A stretch of DNA of 64,000 bases from G963665925 sp963665925 (GTDB taxonomy: Bacteria; Bacillota; Clostridia; Peptostreptococcales; Acidaminobacteraceae): positions 4,030,001 through 4,094,000 of the forward strand of contig OY762511.1 in NCBI GenBank assembly GCA_963665925.1, written 5' to 3'. Under the pieces are notes generated by a model, which worked only from the letters and a program-made list of their open reading frames with translations, had not been told where the DNA came from and did not search any database. A program made the position numbers and the translations under genes. Of this stretch, positions 53,821 through 63,357 are shown piece by piece; positions within the stretch are counted from its first letter, which is position 1, and the number at the start of each line of letters is the position of its first letter.

Positions 53821-54453
53821 TTATCCCTCCTGGAACATCTCACTAAGCGACTGCAGGATAAGAACAGTTGAAGCAGCGCCCGGATCGCCATGACCCAAGC
53901 TGCGTTCTCCCAAGTAGCTTGCACGTCCTTTTGTTGCAATGATGGTTTTTGAATACTCAAAACCACCTCTGGCAGCATCCATGGAAAGTTCAAGAACCTT
54001 CGACATTTCTACGCCGTCTTCTGTTTCCTTTTTGAATGTATCCAGATATGGAATCCAAACGTCAAGCATGGTCTTGCAACCTGCATCTGACTTACCGCGT
54101 TTCTTCATGCCCTCTATAGCTGCTGACAGCATTTCCTCGTAAGTCTTTACATCAATTTCCTCAACGTCCTTGCACTGGTCAGCGAATTTCAGGAACGCCG
54201 TGGCATACAGCGGCCCAGATGCGCCCCCCACTGTTGTAAGCAGCGTCATACCCACAGTTTTGAAAGCATGTGTGATGTCTGTAAAAGCCGTGGTATCAAG
54301 CGTTGTTTTCACCTTCTCAAAACCCCGCTTCATATTTATGCCGTGATCAGCGTCACCAATTGCCCTGTCAAGGTCATTGAGCATTTCACTGTTTTCAATA
54401 ATGGCATCAGAAATCGTACCAATAACCTGAATCACTGTATCTTTGTTTACCAT
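53821..54453 (-). CDS. dhaL: Dihydroxyacetone kinase ADP-binding subunit DhaL
   Basis: 210 residues with NDLDRAIGDADHGINMKRGFE, the Asp cluster that holds Mg-ADP, and GGASGPLYATAFLKFA, GKSDAGCKTMLD. It uses bound ATP/ADP as cofactor recharged by DhaM to phosphorylate dihydroxyacetone on DhaK. Confidence 0.94.
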   Translation of the reverse strand: MVNKDTVIQVIGTISDAIIENSEMLNDLDRAIGDADHGINMKRGFEKVKTTLDTTAFTDITHAFKTVGMTLLTTVGGASGPLYATAFLKFADQCKDVEEIDVKTYEEMLSAAIEGMKKRGKSDAGCKTMLDVWIPYLDTFKKETEDGVEMSKVLELSMDAARGGFEYSKTIIATKGRASYLGERSLGHGDPGAASTVLILQSLSEMFQEG

Positions 54454-54495
54454 ATCGTCCCTGCACTTTCTATTCTACTTACAATACTGACTGGA

Positions 54496-55494
54496 TTAAA
54501 GCTGCTTGAAGGCTGGTGTATTTGCTGGCGCCTGAAGCAGTTCCTTCAACTCATCGTCCAGCTTCAGAAGCGTTAGAGAAAGACCTGCCATCTCAAGAGA
54601 TGTCATGTAGTTGCCCAGCATTGTCTTCTCAACTTTAAGTCCTTTTTCTTCCAAGTAGTCATATACACTGTTATTGAACACATATTGCTCCATAAGCGGT
54701 GTACCACCAAGACCATTTACCATAATCGCAACTTCAGACCCTGTTTCAAGCGGCATATCTTCAAGAATCTTGTCAGCCAAGTACTCAGCGATTTCCTTTG
54801 CAGTCTTGATTTTTTCTCTATGTGTGCCCGGCTCACCATGGATGCCCAGACCCATTTCTAGCTCATCTTCAGCCAAATCAAATCCCGGTTTACCTGCAGC
54901 TGGTACAGTACATGGTGTCAGACTCATACCCATTGAACGCATGCTTGTATTCACCTTATTAGCAATTCGAACAACATCCTCAAGAGATTTGCCCTGATCT
55001 GCCGCTGCACCTGCAAGTTTATGTACAAATACTGTTCCTGCAATACCTCTTCTGCCTGTTGTGTACAAGCTGTCTTCAACTGCCACGTCATCATTTACGA
55101 CAACCTGTCCAACCTGAATACCTTCAGCTTCTGCGAGTTCAGCTGCCATTTCGAAGTTCATGACATCACCTGAATAGTTCTTGATGACAAGCAGTACGCC
55201 TTCGCCGCCATCCACTGCCTTGATAGCTTCGAAAACCTGATCTGGTGTTGGTGATGTGAATACTTCACCCGCAACGGCACCCGAAAGCATGCCTACACCT
55301 ACAAATCCGCCATGAGAAGGCTCATGACCAGAACCGCCGCCGCTCACAAGAGCAACCTTGCCTTTAACCGGTGCATCAGCTCGTACTAGAACATTGAAGC
55401 CATCAACACGCTTGAGTGATTCCGGATGCGCCTTAACGGCACCCTTTAGCATTTCGTCAACGATGTTTTCCACTTGATTGATGATTTTTTTCAC
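54496..55494 (-). CDS. dhaK: Dihydroxyacetone kinase substrate-binding subunit DhaK
   Basis: 332 residues. VSGGGSGHEPSHGGFVGVGML forms the substrate site, and LGIHGEPGTHREK carries the His that binds dihydroxyacetone covalently as a hemiaminal. Product is dihydroxyacetone phosphate, entering glycolysis. 11 bases after ptsH. Confidence 0.95.
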   Translation of the reverse strand: MKKIINQVENIVDEMLKGAVKAHPESLKRVDGFNVLVRADAPVKGKVALVSGGGSGHEPSHGGFVGVGMLSGAVAGEVFTSPTPDQVFEAIKAVDGGEGVLLVIKNYSGDVMNFEMAAELAEAEGIQVGQVVVNDDVAVEDSLYTTGRRGIAGTVFVHKLAGAAADQGKSLEDVVRIANKVNTSMRSMGMSLTPCTVPAAGKPGFDLAEDELEMGLGIHGEPGTHREKIKTAKEIAEYLADKILEDMPLETGSEVAIMVNGLGGTPLMEQYVFNNSVYDYLEEKGLKVEKTMLGNYMTSLEMAGLSLTLLKLDDELKELLQAPANTPAFKQL

Positions 55495-55505
55495 TTTACT
55501 TCCCC

Positions 55506-55763
55506 CTATTCTAGAGATTCTATGAACGTCCTAATCGCATCAAGCACACTGTCAGCATCTGGACCATCGGCTTTCGCTGTAAATGTGGATCCTTCTGGAA
55601 CCGCCAAAGCCAATACTTTCAAGATACTGTTCGCAGCTGCACTCTTACCTTTATATTCAAGCTCGACTTTCGAGTCGTACTTGCCGGTCAAACTGACGAG
55701 CTGGCCCGCTGGACGTGCATGCAGACCGCCTTTATGCCTTATGTGTATATCTATTGATTTCAT
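55506..55763 (-). CDS. ptsH: HPr phosphocarrier within the dha operon
   Basis: 85 residues. His15 is in GLHARPAG, the PEP-phosphate site, and Ser46 is conserved (ANSILKV), the usual site for HPr kinase. Between ptsI and dhaK, so likely the dedicated carrier for DhaM, though it may be the cell's only HPr. Confidence 0.92.
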   Translation of the reverse strand: MKSIDIHIRHKGGLHARPAGQLVSLTGKYDSKVELEYKGKSAAANSILKVLALAVPEGSTFTAKADGPDADSVLDAIRTFIESLE

Positions 55764-55779
55764 ACAATCACCCCTTGTC

Positions 55780-57504
55780 TTATAGCCAGTTCATTTCCTC
55801 TTTGAACTTTTCCTTCATATAATAGCGCACTGCGCTCAATATTTCTGTTCTTGTTTTTGTATCATTTAAAAGGGCAGTCGCATTTCCATTGTGCCCTTCT
55901 TCATTCAGCTTCTCCAAAATATACCGCGCGGTATTGGCCCGACTTGGACTCACTGAGAATTTTTTCAGTCCCATTTCCTGAAGAATAGGAATGGCCATCG
56001 GGTTTGAAGCCATCTCCCCGCAAACAGATACATCAATACCCTCAGTAAGTGCAGCTTGTATGGTCCTTTCAACAAGCATAAGGACTGCGGGTTCAAAATA
56101 GGAGTATAAATATGCGACATTCTGGTTCATCCGGTCTGCAGCCATAGTGTACTGTGTCAGGTCATTGGTCCCGATGCTGAAGAAGTCGACTTCCTTGGCA
56201 AAGACTTCCGCCTGCATGGCCGCGGATGGTACTTCAATCATAATGCCCACATTTATGTTCCGGTCATAAGGTATGTTTTCCTCATCAAGTGATGTCATGA
56301 TGGCCTTCAAGACTGCCTTCGCATGTCTGAGCTCTTCAAGTGTTGCAATCATAGGAAACATGATCCGTGCATTTCCGAAGGCACTCGCCCTGAGTATGGC
56401 ACGAAGCTGCGCCTTAAAAATATCCATATGCGTATTCAGACACATGCGAATCGCCCGGTAGCCCAGAAATGGATTCTCCTCCCTTGGCAATGCCATGTAA
56501 GGCAGTTCCTTGTCACCGCCTATATCGACAGTACGGATTGTCACAGGTCTATTTCCAAATGCGCCAAGCACCTTTTTGTAAGCTCCAAACTGGTCTTCTT
56601 CAGAGGGCATCTCACTTGATTTCATAAAAAGAAATTCTGTTCTGAACAGCCCCACACCACTTGAATTGGCATCTGCCGCCTTCTTCAAATCACCCAGATC
56701 ACCTAGATTTACATGGATTTGTTTCAGGCAGGCATCGTCTTTTACTGCCCTTAATTTTTGCGCAAATTTTTCATACAAGAGACTGCTGTCATCGAATGCA
56801 CGACTTTCCACCTCCGTCGGATTGACGGACAGTTTTCCCACAACTGCATCCATGAGGACCAAGGCACCCGGCTGAAGATTCCTGTCAAACTCTGTGACAA
56901 TCATTGGAATTCCAAGTGATTTGCTCATGATTGCCGCATGTGATGTCTCACCACCGGTTTTGGTGACAATCCCCTTCAGTTTGTCCGTATCCATCGAAGC
57001 CAGTTGAGAAGGTGTCAGCTCCTCTGTGAAAAGTATGAAATCATGGTTGTTTTGGTTTTCACCTGACCCCAGCTTTTCACCGCTGCGTTCTTTTACCAGC
57101 TGCATCAGCAGGCTGGTTTTCAGGTCTCTTAAATCTGAACAGCGCTCATTCATATATGCATTATCCATTTCCGAAAACGTCTTGATCCACACATCAAATA
57201 TGTCAGCGGTCGCTTCGTTGGCAGAAGCACCACTGGATACCTTTTCGAAAATAGCATCTGTTAAGGCTTCATCCTCCATCAGCATTATGTGAACTTCAAG
57301 TATGCTTTCTGTGACCGTATCGGCTCGATTTCGCGCATCGGCCACCAGGTCGTGCAATCTGCTTTTCACATGTGCAATACCCTGGGTAAGAAGAGCTGAT
57401 TCCGCTTCTATGCTCAAGACCTCGTCCGGCATGATAAGTACGATTTCGTTTTCAACTTCTATGCGAGCATAGCCCCTTGCATAGCCCTTTACTATAGGTT
57501 TCAT
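55780..57504 (-). CDS. ptsI: PTS enzyme I (PEP-protein phosphotransferase)
   Basis: 574 residues. The active His is in GGETSHAAIMSKSLGIPMIV, then the PEP-binding barrel (GVGLFRTEFLFM, IRTVDIGGDKELPY, DFFSIGTNDLTQY). Start ATG at 57504 has GGAGGTG upstream. First gene of the ptsI-ptsH-dhaKLM operon. Preceded by a strong sigma-54 promoter. Confidence 0.94.
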   Translation of the reverse strand: MKPIVKGYARGYARIEVENEIVLIMPDEVLSIEAESALLTQGIAHVKSRLHDLVADARNRADTVTESILEVHIMLMEDEALTDAIFEKVSSGASANEATADIFDVWIKTFSEMDNAYMNERCSDLRDLKTSLLMQLVKERSGEKLGSGENQNNHDFILFTEELTPSQLASMDTDKLKGIVTKTGGETSHAAIMSKSLGIPMIVTEFDRNLQPGALVLMDAVVGKLSVNPTEVESRAFDDSSLLYEKFAQKLRAVKDDACLKQIHVNLGDLGDLKKAADANSSGVGLFRTEFLFMKSSEMPSEEDQFGAYKKVLGAFGNRPVTIRTVDIGGDKELPYMALPREENPFLGYRAIRMCLNTHMDIFKAQLRAILRASAFGNARIMFPMIATLEELRHAKAVLKAIMTSLDEENIPYDRNINVGIMIEVPSAAMQAEVFAKEVDFFSIGTNDLTQYTMAADRMNQNVAYLYSYFEPAVLMLVERTIQAALTEGIDVSVCGEMASNPMAIPILQEMGLKKFSVSPSRANTARYILEKLNEEGHNGNATALLNDTKTRTEILSAVRYYMKEKFKEEMNWL

Positions 57505-57532
57505 ATTCTCACCTCCACTCACGAATTAATAA

Positions 57533-57549
57533 CGCAAGTGCCGTGCCAA
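57533..57549 (-). promoter_or_regulatory. Sigma-54 promoter of the ptsI-ptsH-dhaKLM operon
   Basis: On minus TTGGCACGGCACTTGCG, matching TTGGCACG-N4-TTGCW at all but one base, with GG and GC 10 bases apart. Start expected near 57521. Confidence 0.92.
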
Positions 57550-57608
57550 ATAAATTCCCATATCGTATTGTTATGCATAAAAACTAGCAATCATCGTTAA
57601 AAACACAC

Positions 57609-57773
57609 ATTTTACCTTATTTGAACAAGGGTAAAATTTTGTGCATGCACTGTCTGAAGCAGTAGGATTTTGGAAAACACCTCCTAAAATAAATGGGTAT
57701 TCAATACGCTATTACAGATAATTCTGATAATTATTAGCCACTTATTTTTCTGAACCTTGATAATTTTTATCAA
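57609..57773. promoter_or_regulatory. Candidate enhancer palindromes upstream of ptsI
   Basis: ATTTTACCTT/AAGGGTAAAAT (57609-57637), GTGCATGCAC (57641-57650) and TTGATAA-N3-TTATCAA (57757-57773). They lie between the sigma-54 promoter and the regulator gene; no protein gene is seen in 57505-57938. Confidence 0.4.
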
Positions 57774-57812
57774 CCTTAGCAAACTTATAAATAGTGACCC
57801 CGTTCAACAAAA

Positions 57813-57861
57813 TGGGACTGGAAACCACCTTTTTCTTTAAGATGTGCGATTTCCAGTCCCA
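57813..57861 (-). terminator. Terminator of the HPr-domain regulator gene
   Basis: TGGGACTGGAAA pairs perfectly with TTTCCAGTCCCA across a 25-base loop, followed on minus by TTTTG. Confidence 0.6.
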
Positions 57862-57938
57862 GTTCAGTCAAACTCGGTCTCTTACTTTCATTTTTAGAGT
57901 ACTGTAAAGCTCAAATTTATCTTTGAATCGTCATGAGG

Positions 57939-59939
57939 CTATTCTTCCACAAGACCGTACTTTTTGGCCTTGAGCCCGACGGTGCGATGCGTAATACCAA
58001 GAGCCTTGCCTGCCTTATTGTAGCTGCCGTGTATGCGAAGCGCCTCTTTTATGATTTCCTTCTCATAGGCTTCAAGCGGCAGAATGTCTCCCTTTACAAG
58101 TCGGATAAGTCCGCGAACGCGTTCAATTCTTGAAATGGTCGACGGAAGGACTTCCCGTGTGATCACCTGACCCTCTGATAGTGTCACCGCACGAATGAGA
58201 GTGTTTTCGAGCTCACGGATATTCCCAGGCCAAGTGTACATTTCCAGCATATCGATGACATCAGGATGCAGGGATTTTCTTTCTTCATGTTCTCGATCCG
58301 CGATTTTTTCAAGAAAATGATCCACCAGCAGGGGAATATCGCCCAAACGTTCCCGAAGCGGCGGCAGATGTATTGGAATGACATTGAGACGGTAGAATAA
58401 ATCTTCCCGGAACGTCTTCTCCTCAACCATAGCTGCCAAGTTCTTATTTGTTGCAGCTATTACGCGAACATCAACCGAAATCGATTGTGTTCCGCCTACA
58501 CGGTCCACTTCAAACTCCTGCAGGACGCGCAGCAGCTTGACTTGAATCTGCAGAGGCACCTCACCAATCTCATCCAGAAAAATAGTCCCGCCATGGGCTT
58601 GTTCAAATTTACCAATGCGCTTATTGATCGCTCCAGTAAAGGACCCCTTCTCATGTCCGAAAAGTTCACTTTCTATGAGTGCCTCAGGGATTGCCGCACA
58701 GTTCACGCGAACAAAAGGGCCCTTGCACCTCGGACTCGCCTCATGTATGGCTTTGGCAAAAAGCTCCTTGCCAGTCCCACTCTCACCAGTCACCAGAACT
58801 GTTGTAGATGTCATTGCCACACGTGATGCGACACTCAGGGCCTCGTGCATGGTCCGACTTTCACCAACCAGTGTTTTAAAGGCCGTATGCAGGGGCGTTG
58901 CCATTTCCAGCTTTTTCTCCAGACGCTCAACCTTCTGGGTTGCCGCATCCAGCTTTTCAATGAGTTCGCGCATGCTGCTGAGTTCTTTAAAAATGCCGAT
59001 GACCCCTGTAAAGAGGTCTTCACGGTCAAGTCCAGAGATGCTGACCGCCAATTTCCTGTCCTGGTCTGATTTTATGATTTTATTGCTCACATAAACACGA
59101 TTCTCAACCGCATTGACTATGTCTTTGAACATATTCGCATCTACAAGCTTACCAATTTGGTCATCCCCCAGCCCGAAGAGCAGCTTTGCCCGCTCATTGG
59201 CGTATTGGAGACTGCAGCTGCTGTCCACTATGACAACACCATCGGATAATTGATCAAGTACCATACCAAGCCTTGCACGAACAGCTTTCACATCGGTAAG
59301 CTCGTTATCCAGACTCACCAGTGCCGTCACGTCGCTGAGCATGATCATTGTCCCTTTTCCAGACTGTAGCTGAACAGTCTTCTTCGAGCATTCCAAATTG
59401 CGGCCATCGACCTCAATACGCACAGACTCACTGTTTTCCAGATGCATGAGCGCCGAGAACGTCTTGGAATCGAAGCATACCGCCAGGGTATTTCCAATGA
59501 TATTGTCTCGTGACATGCCTATAAGTCTTTCCGCATAGGCATTAGCAAGGACCACAACATCGTTTTTGTCTAGGTAAATTACACCATCGCCCATTTGATC
59601 AATGATGAATTCAGAGCGCTGCTGATGCGCTTCAAGGACTGCATCGAAGCTTTCAAGGTCCGTTATGCGGAGATTGTCTTCGCTGACAAAAAGCTTCTCC
59701 ATGGCTGCCATGGCCTCACTGGCCCTTTGCCCTTCAATAATGAGCTCTATTTCATCCTGATTCTTTATTTTCAAATAGTTCAGCGCCAGCATACTCGTTG
59801 CCGGTACACTCGTACTGCCCTTCCTAATAAATATTTCAGCATTGAATTCCTTGTTGATATTGCCAGCAGCCCCTGATATGAGTGCCGCCGTTCTGGCGTG
59901 AACGCCTTTTTCAATCTGTACCTTTATTTGCTTATGCAC
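57939..59939 (-). CDS. Sigma-54 enhancer-binding protein with N-terminal HPr domain
   Basis: 666 residues in order: HPr-like domain (1-85, His14 in KGVHARTAAL), two PAS domains (about 105-210 and 220-325), a coiled coil, AAA+ domain (GESGTGKELFAKAIHE; GSFTGA, one change from GAFTGA; GTIFLDEIGEVPL), and a Fis-type helix-turn-helix (YNKAGKALGITHRTVGLKAKK). Start GTG at 59939 follows GGAGGGG; an upstream ATG would lie outside the domain. It probably activates the ptsI promoter just downstream. Confidence 0.9.
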   Translation of the reverse strand: MHKQIKVQIEKGVHARTAALISGAAGNINKEFNAEIFIRKGSTSVPATSMLALNYLKIKNQDEIELIIEGQRASEAMAAMEKLFVSEDNLRITDLESFDAVLEAHQQRSEFIIDQMGDGVIYLDKNDVVVLANAYAERLIGMSRDNIIGNTLAVCFDSKTFSALMHLENSESVRIEVDGRNLECSKKTVQLQSGKGTMIMLSDVTALVSLDNELTDVKAVRARLGMVLDQLSDGVVIVDSSCSLQYANERAKLLFGLGDDQIGKLVDANMFKDIVNAVENRVYVSNKIIKSDQDRKLAVSISGLDREDLFTGVIGIFKELSSMRELIEKLDAATQKVERLEKKLEMATPLHTAFKTLVGESRTMHEALSVASRVAMTSTTVLVTGESGTGKELFAKAIHEASPRCKGPFVRVNCAAIPEALIESELFGHEKGSFTGAINKRIGKFEQAHGGTIFLDEIGEVPLQIQVKLLRVLQEFEVDRVGGTQSISVDVRVIAATNKNLAAMVEEKTFREDLFYRLNVIPIHLPPLRERLGDIPLLVDHFLEKIADREHEERKSLHPDVIDMLEMYTWPGNIRELENTLIRAVTLSEGQVITREVLPSTISRIERVRGLIRLVKGDILPLEAYEKEIIKEALRIHGSYNKAGKALGITHRTVGLKAKKYGLVEE

Positions 59940-60057
59940 CGTATCCCCTCCATCAATTCCTGCCATATATACTTGCAAAAATCGAGCCAACTTGTTCTGC
60001 ACCACCTGCAGCGAGCCAGTTTATTGCGAACCGACGCAGGGTATATTTCTCTCTTCC

Positions 60058-60078
60058 ATTATACGCCATTTAACTGGC
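60058..60078 (-). promoter_or_regulatory. Candidate -10 and operator for the HPr-domain regulator gene
   Basis: TATAAT at 60063-60058 directly follows an imperfect palindrome GCCATTTAACTGGC (60065-60078). No good -35 is seen. The rest of the gap to 60300 is A/T-rich. Confidence 0.35.
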
Positions 60079-60198
60079 TAAACCTGGATAAGTTTTATAC
60101 GCAATATGTAAATTTAATAAGAATTCAGAAAATATCATTTGCTTTTATTGAAAAACATTATATTATAGAGCATGCAGACATTATTTTATAAAAATATT

Positions 60199-60226
60199 TT
60201 GTCTAATTTTGTCGAAATGTTATAAT
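60199..60226 (+). promoter_or_regulatory. Promoter of the GGDEF/EAL gene
   Basis: TTGTCT, 16 bases, TATAAT (60221-60226) on plus. A leader of about 110 bases with small hairpins follows; no known riboswitch recognised. Confidence 0.6.
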
Positions 60227-60341
60227 GGATTTAGTTATAAGAGCATATAAACTATAGTTACTTAAGTTTGCTCTACTTTGTGGTCTTATAAACAGTTGCT
60301 GTTTGTTTAATAACGCGTATGAAGCTCGGGTGTATGAATAT

Positions 60342-61844
60342 ATGTATTTGAAATATCTAAAAAAATCTTGGGGGCTTTGGCTCCTGCTCGCTTTTAATCT
60401 TCTTTTTGTAATTATTGATAAGAACATCAAATCAGGTCATCTTGCAGTAATCAATGTCTTCTTCTTAATACTGATTATTGCACTCTACTATTTAAATGGA
60501 AGATCAGACTCGATACAGTCAGATTTACTCCTGATTGACCCGCTTACAAAGCTGCCTAACAAATATGGTCTTGAAAGCTACTTCAAAACCATGCCTGCTG
60601 ATGGCAAATTTGGGCTGATCACACTTGATATTGATGATTTCAAGAAAATCAATGACCGCTACGGACATAAGATGGGGGACAGCATTCTGATCAACCTGTC
60701 GCAGCGCATGATTTCGGCCTGCCCGGAAAATGCGTTTATTTGTCGTTCCTATGGAGATGAGTTTACAATTGTTTTTCCGATTGACGATACGAATGACGCC
60801 CTCTCATTCGCAGAAACCCTGTTCAGCACCATTAAGAGTTTTCTGCGTGACAGCGCGGTCATAACCCTGTCCAACCTGAGCATGGGCATAGCACTATATC
60901 CAGTACACGCCTCATCATTTCAGGATTTATACAAATTCGCAGACTACGCACTTTACTATAGAAAGCACGAGGAAGGCAAAAATGGCTATACTCTCTTCTC
61001 TCAGGAAATCTTCACCAGCGCACTGGAGGACGAACTCCTGGCACAGGAATTCAGCCGGGCAATGGAGCGAGATGAAATCCTGCTGACTTTCCAGCCGCAA
61101 ATTCACTCCCAGTCCATGAAAATCGTTGGTGCAGAAGTACTGACACGCTGGAAGCATCCGCGTTACGGACTCATCTATCCAGATAAGTTCTTGCCGATTG
61201 CCGAAAAGAACAACCTGCTGCGCAAACTGGACTTCTACGTCTTCCAGCAGGCCTGCAGACAGATGAAAGCATGGGAGGGCGAAGCCTTCTATCCTATTTC
61301 GCTTTCTGTAAACATGTCCACTTCAACCATTTGCGACCGGGATATATCAAAAATTTTGAGGGATATCATTGAAATCGAAGGCATCAACCCCTCCAATATG
61401 ATCATTGAAATGACGGAGGAGCTTGGCTTGACGGACTTCAATCTGACAAAGGACGTTCTAGAGCAGATTCGGGCGCTCGGTATACGTATTGCACTGGACG
61501 ACTTCGGTAAAGGCTACTCATCGCTTATTTATCTGGAAAAGATTCCTATAAATGTCCTCAAAATCGACAAGGAGTTCATCACAGATATTGATACGAACGC
61601 CAATGCAAGACTGGTCTATAAGACCATTAGTGAACTGGCCCAGCACCTGAAGCTCAAAGTTGTCTCTGAAGGTATCGAAACTGAGAACCAGCTCAATGCC
61701 CTCATGGACATTTCACATTCAGTCATGCAGGGCTATCATTTCAGCAAGCCGCTCACACTTGAGCAGTTCAACAGCTTTATGGTTGCCAGCTCCTCAGGTG
61801 AACCTAGCGGCGAATCCATTGCAACACTCGCACAGTGCATCTGA
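60342..61844 (+). CDS. Membrane protein with degenerate GGDEF and EAL domains
   Basis: About 500 residues: two membrane segments near the N-terminus, a GGDEF domain whose motif reads SYGDEF (first Gly lost), and an EAL domain with EVL in place of EAL but retaining the metal residues (SVNMSTST, IIEMTEE, ALDDFGKGYSSL, VSEGIET, MQGYHFSKP). This suggests c-di-GMP hydrolysis, with the GGDEF half being inactive or regulatory. Start is uncertain: ATG at 60342, or TTG or GTG up to 39 bases earlier. Confidence 0.82.
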   Translation: MYLKYLKKSWGLWLLLAFNLLFVIIDKNIKSGHLAVINVFFLILIIALYYLNGRSDSIQSDLLLIDPLTKLPNKYGLESYFKTMPADGKFGLITLDIDDFKKINDRYGHKMGDSILINLSQRMISACPENAFICRSYGDEFTIVFPIDDTNDALSFAETLFSTIKSFLRDSAVITLSNLSMGIALYPVHASSFQDLYKFADYALYYRKHEEGKNGYTLFSQEIFTSALEDELLAQEFSRAMERDEILLTFQPQIHSQSMKIVGAEVLTRWKHPRYGLIYPDKFLPIAEKNNLLRKLDFYVFQQACRQMKAWEGEAFYPISLSVNMSTSTICDRDISKILRDIIEIEGINPSNMIIEMTEELGLTDFNLTKDVLEQIRALGIRIALDDFGKGYSSLIYLEKIPINVLKIDKEFITDIDTNANARLVYKTISELAQHLKLKVVSEGIETENQLNALMDISHSVMQGYHFSKPLTLEQFNSFMVASSSGEPSGESIATLAQCI

Positions 61845-61870
61845 TGCACATAATAAAATGATATAGAATA

Positions 61871-61905
61871 GCGCCGGATTAAATCATAATCCGGCGCCTC
61901 TTTTA
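61871..61905 (+). terminator. Terminator of the GGDEF/EAL gene
   Basis: GCGCCGGATTA pairs with TAATCCGGCGC (5-base loop), then CTCTTTTATT. Confidence 0.85.
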
Positions 61906-61936
61906 TTATTGAACCTCTTCTATTTGTGCTTACATC

Positions 61937-63169
61937 CTATTCAAATGAAAAATTTCCATTCTCAAATACCACGACTTCAGAACCATCTGCTTTTATGCCG
62001 ATAATTTCAAGATCTTCAGTCCCTACCATGAAATCCACATGTGTTAGAGATTCATTCGCGCCCGCTTCCTTAAGCGCCGCTTCGTCCATTTCATCTCCGC
62101 CCTCAACACAAATCGGATAGGCTTTTCCAAGTGCGAAGTGGCAAGAAGCATTCTCGTCAAACAGCGTGTTGTAGAAAAGAATCTTCTGGTTCGAAATAGG
62201 GGAATCGTATGGAACAAGGGCTACTTCGCCCAGACGCTTTGCGCCCTCATCTGTATCGAGCAGTTCCTTCAGGGTATCATAGCCCCCTTCAGCAGTAAAA
62301 TCCACTACAAGACCGTCTTTAAATGTCAGGCTGAAGTTTTCAATCAGATTGCCATTGTGATTCAGAGGCATAGAGCTCACAAGCTTGCCGTTGACACCTT
62401 CACGGTGCGGCAATGTGAAAACTTCCTCGGTTGGCATGTTGGCTACAAAGCGGTATCCGTCAGCCGAATCGTCTCCACCGCCGAACCAGATATGCGCCTT
62501 AGGCAGTTCTACATATACATCTGTTCCCAGACTGTTCTTGTACCTTAGTGCCTTGAAATTATGATTATTAAGGAAAGACAATCTCTTATTCAGATTCTCC
62601 TGATGCGCTTCCCAGGATTTCACCGGATTGTCCTGATCGACCCTTACCGCCTTAAATATCGCATCCCAGAGCTTGGCAACAGCTTCTTCTTCAGTAGACT
62701 CAGGGAAAACCTTCTTTGCCCAAGGCACCGTTGGAATCGAAGCGACGCACCATACATTCTTATTGGACATGAGTCTTGAACGATAAGCAGTAAGCGCTGT
62801 ACTCATGACTTTGTTCTGACGTGCAATCTTCTTAGGGTCCACATCTTTCATAAGTTCCGGATCAGAAGCAGCTATTCTCAGAAATGCAGCACCCTTTTTA
62901 GCGTAACCTTCCAAATACGGCACAACCCACTCTGGCACTTCATCAAAAACTTCATCCGCCGCTTTAGTAAAACGAATTTTTTCGGAAATCTCATCCAGCC
63001 ATCGTATGATTACTTCCTTAGCACCTGCGTCATAAGCTTTTTCACTTACAATTCTTGCGAACTCAGCGCATTCAATTGGTGATGTAACTACGAGCAGCTG
63101 ATTTTTTTGGATATTGATCCCTGTACGAACTAATAAATCTGCATATTTTTCAAGCATTATTCTTTCCAA
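61937..63169 (-). CDS. M29-family metallo-aminopeptidase (AmpS/PepS type)
   Basis: About 410 residues. LEKYADLLVRTGINI, FTLPHREGVNGKLVSSMPL, FTAEGGYDTL, SCHFALGKAYP and LTHVDFMVG contain the Glu/His/Tyr/Asp ligands of the M29 family. Cytoplasmic exopeptidase. TTG at 63169 has AGGAGG 7 bases upstream; the ATG at 63157 has only a weaker GGAAAG site. Confidence 0.88.
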   Translation of the reverse strand: MERIMLEKYADLLVRTGINIQKNQLLVVTSPIECAEFARIVSEKAYDAGAKEVIIRWLDEISEKIRFTKAADEVFDEVPEWVVPYLEGYAKKGAAFLRIAASDPELMKDVDPKKIARQNKVMSTALTAYRSRLMSNKNVWCVASIPTVPWAKKVFPESTEEEAVAKLWDAIFKAVRVDQDNPVKSWEAHQENLNKRLSFLNNHNFKALRYKNSLGTDVYVELPKAHIWFGGGDDSADGYRFVANMPTEEVFTLPHREGVNGKLVSSMPLNHNGNLIENFSLTFKDGLVVDFTAEGGYDTLKELLDTDEGAKRLGEVALVPYDSPISNQKILFYNTLFDENASCHFALGKAYPICVEGGDEMDEAALKEAGANESLTHVDFMVGTEDLEIIGIKADGSEVVVFENGNFSFE

Positions 63170-63289
63170 AATAATTCCTCCTGTTCTCTTTATAATGTAA
63201 ATTATACCTAACATTAAATATTTTTTATAGCCCCAATGCCTTCATAACAGCAAACATTACGAAATTTTTAGAAAATATCAAAAAATGAC

Positions 63290-63318
63290 TTGATTTATAA
63301 GACATCGCTGTGTATAAT
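63290..63318 (+). promoter_or_regulatory. Promoter of the small GNAT gene
   Basis: TTGATT (63290-63295), 17 bases, TATAAT (63313-63318), 40 bases before the ATG. Confidence 0.75.
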
Positions 63319-63357
63319 TATGCTAACTTTTCGATAAATATTCTAAGGAGGTGTCAA

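Noticed and set aside
60233..60302. c-di-GMP riboswitch before the GGDEF/EAL gene
   Set aside because: The leader is too short and lacks the conserved core; only small A/T-rich hairpins are seen.
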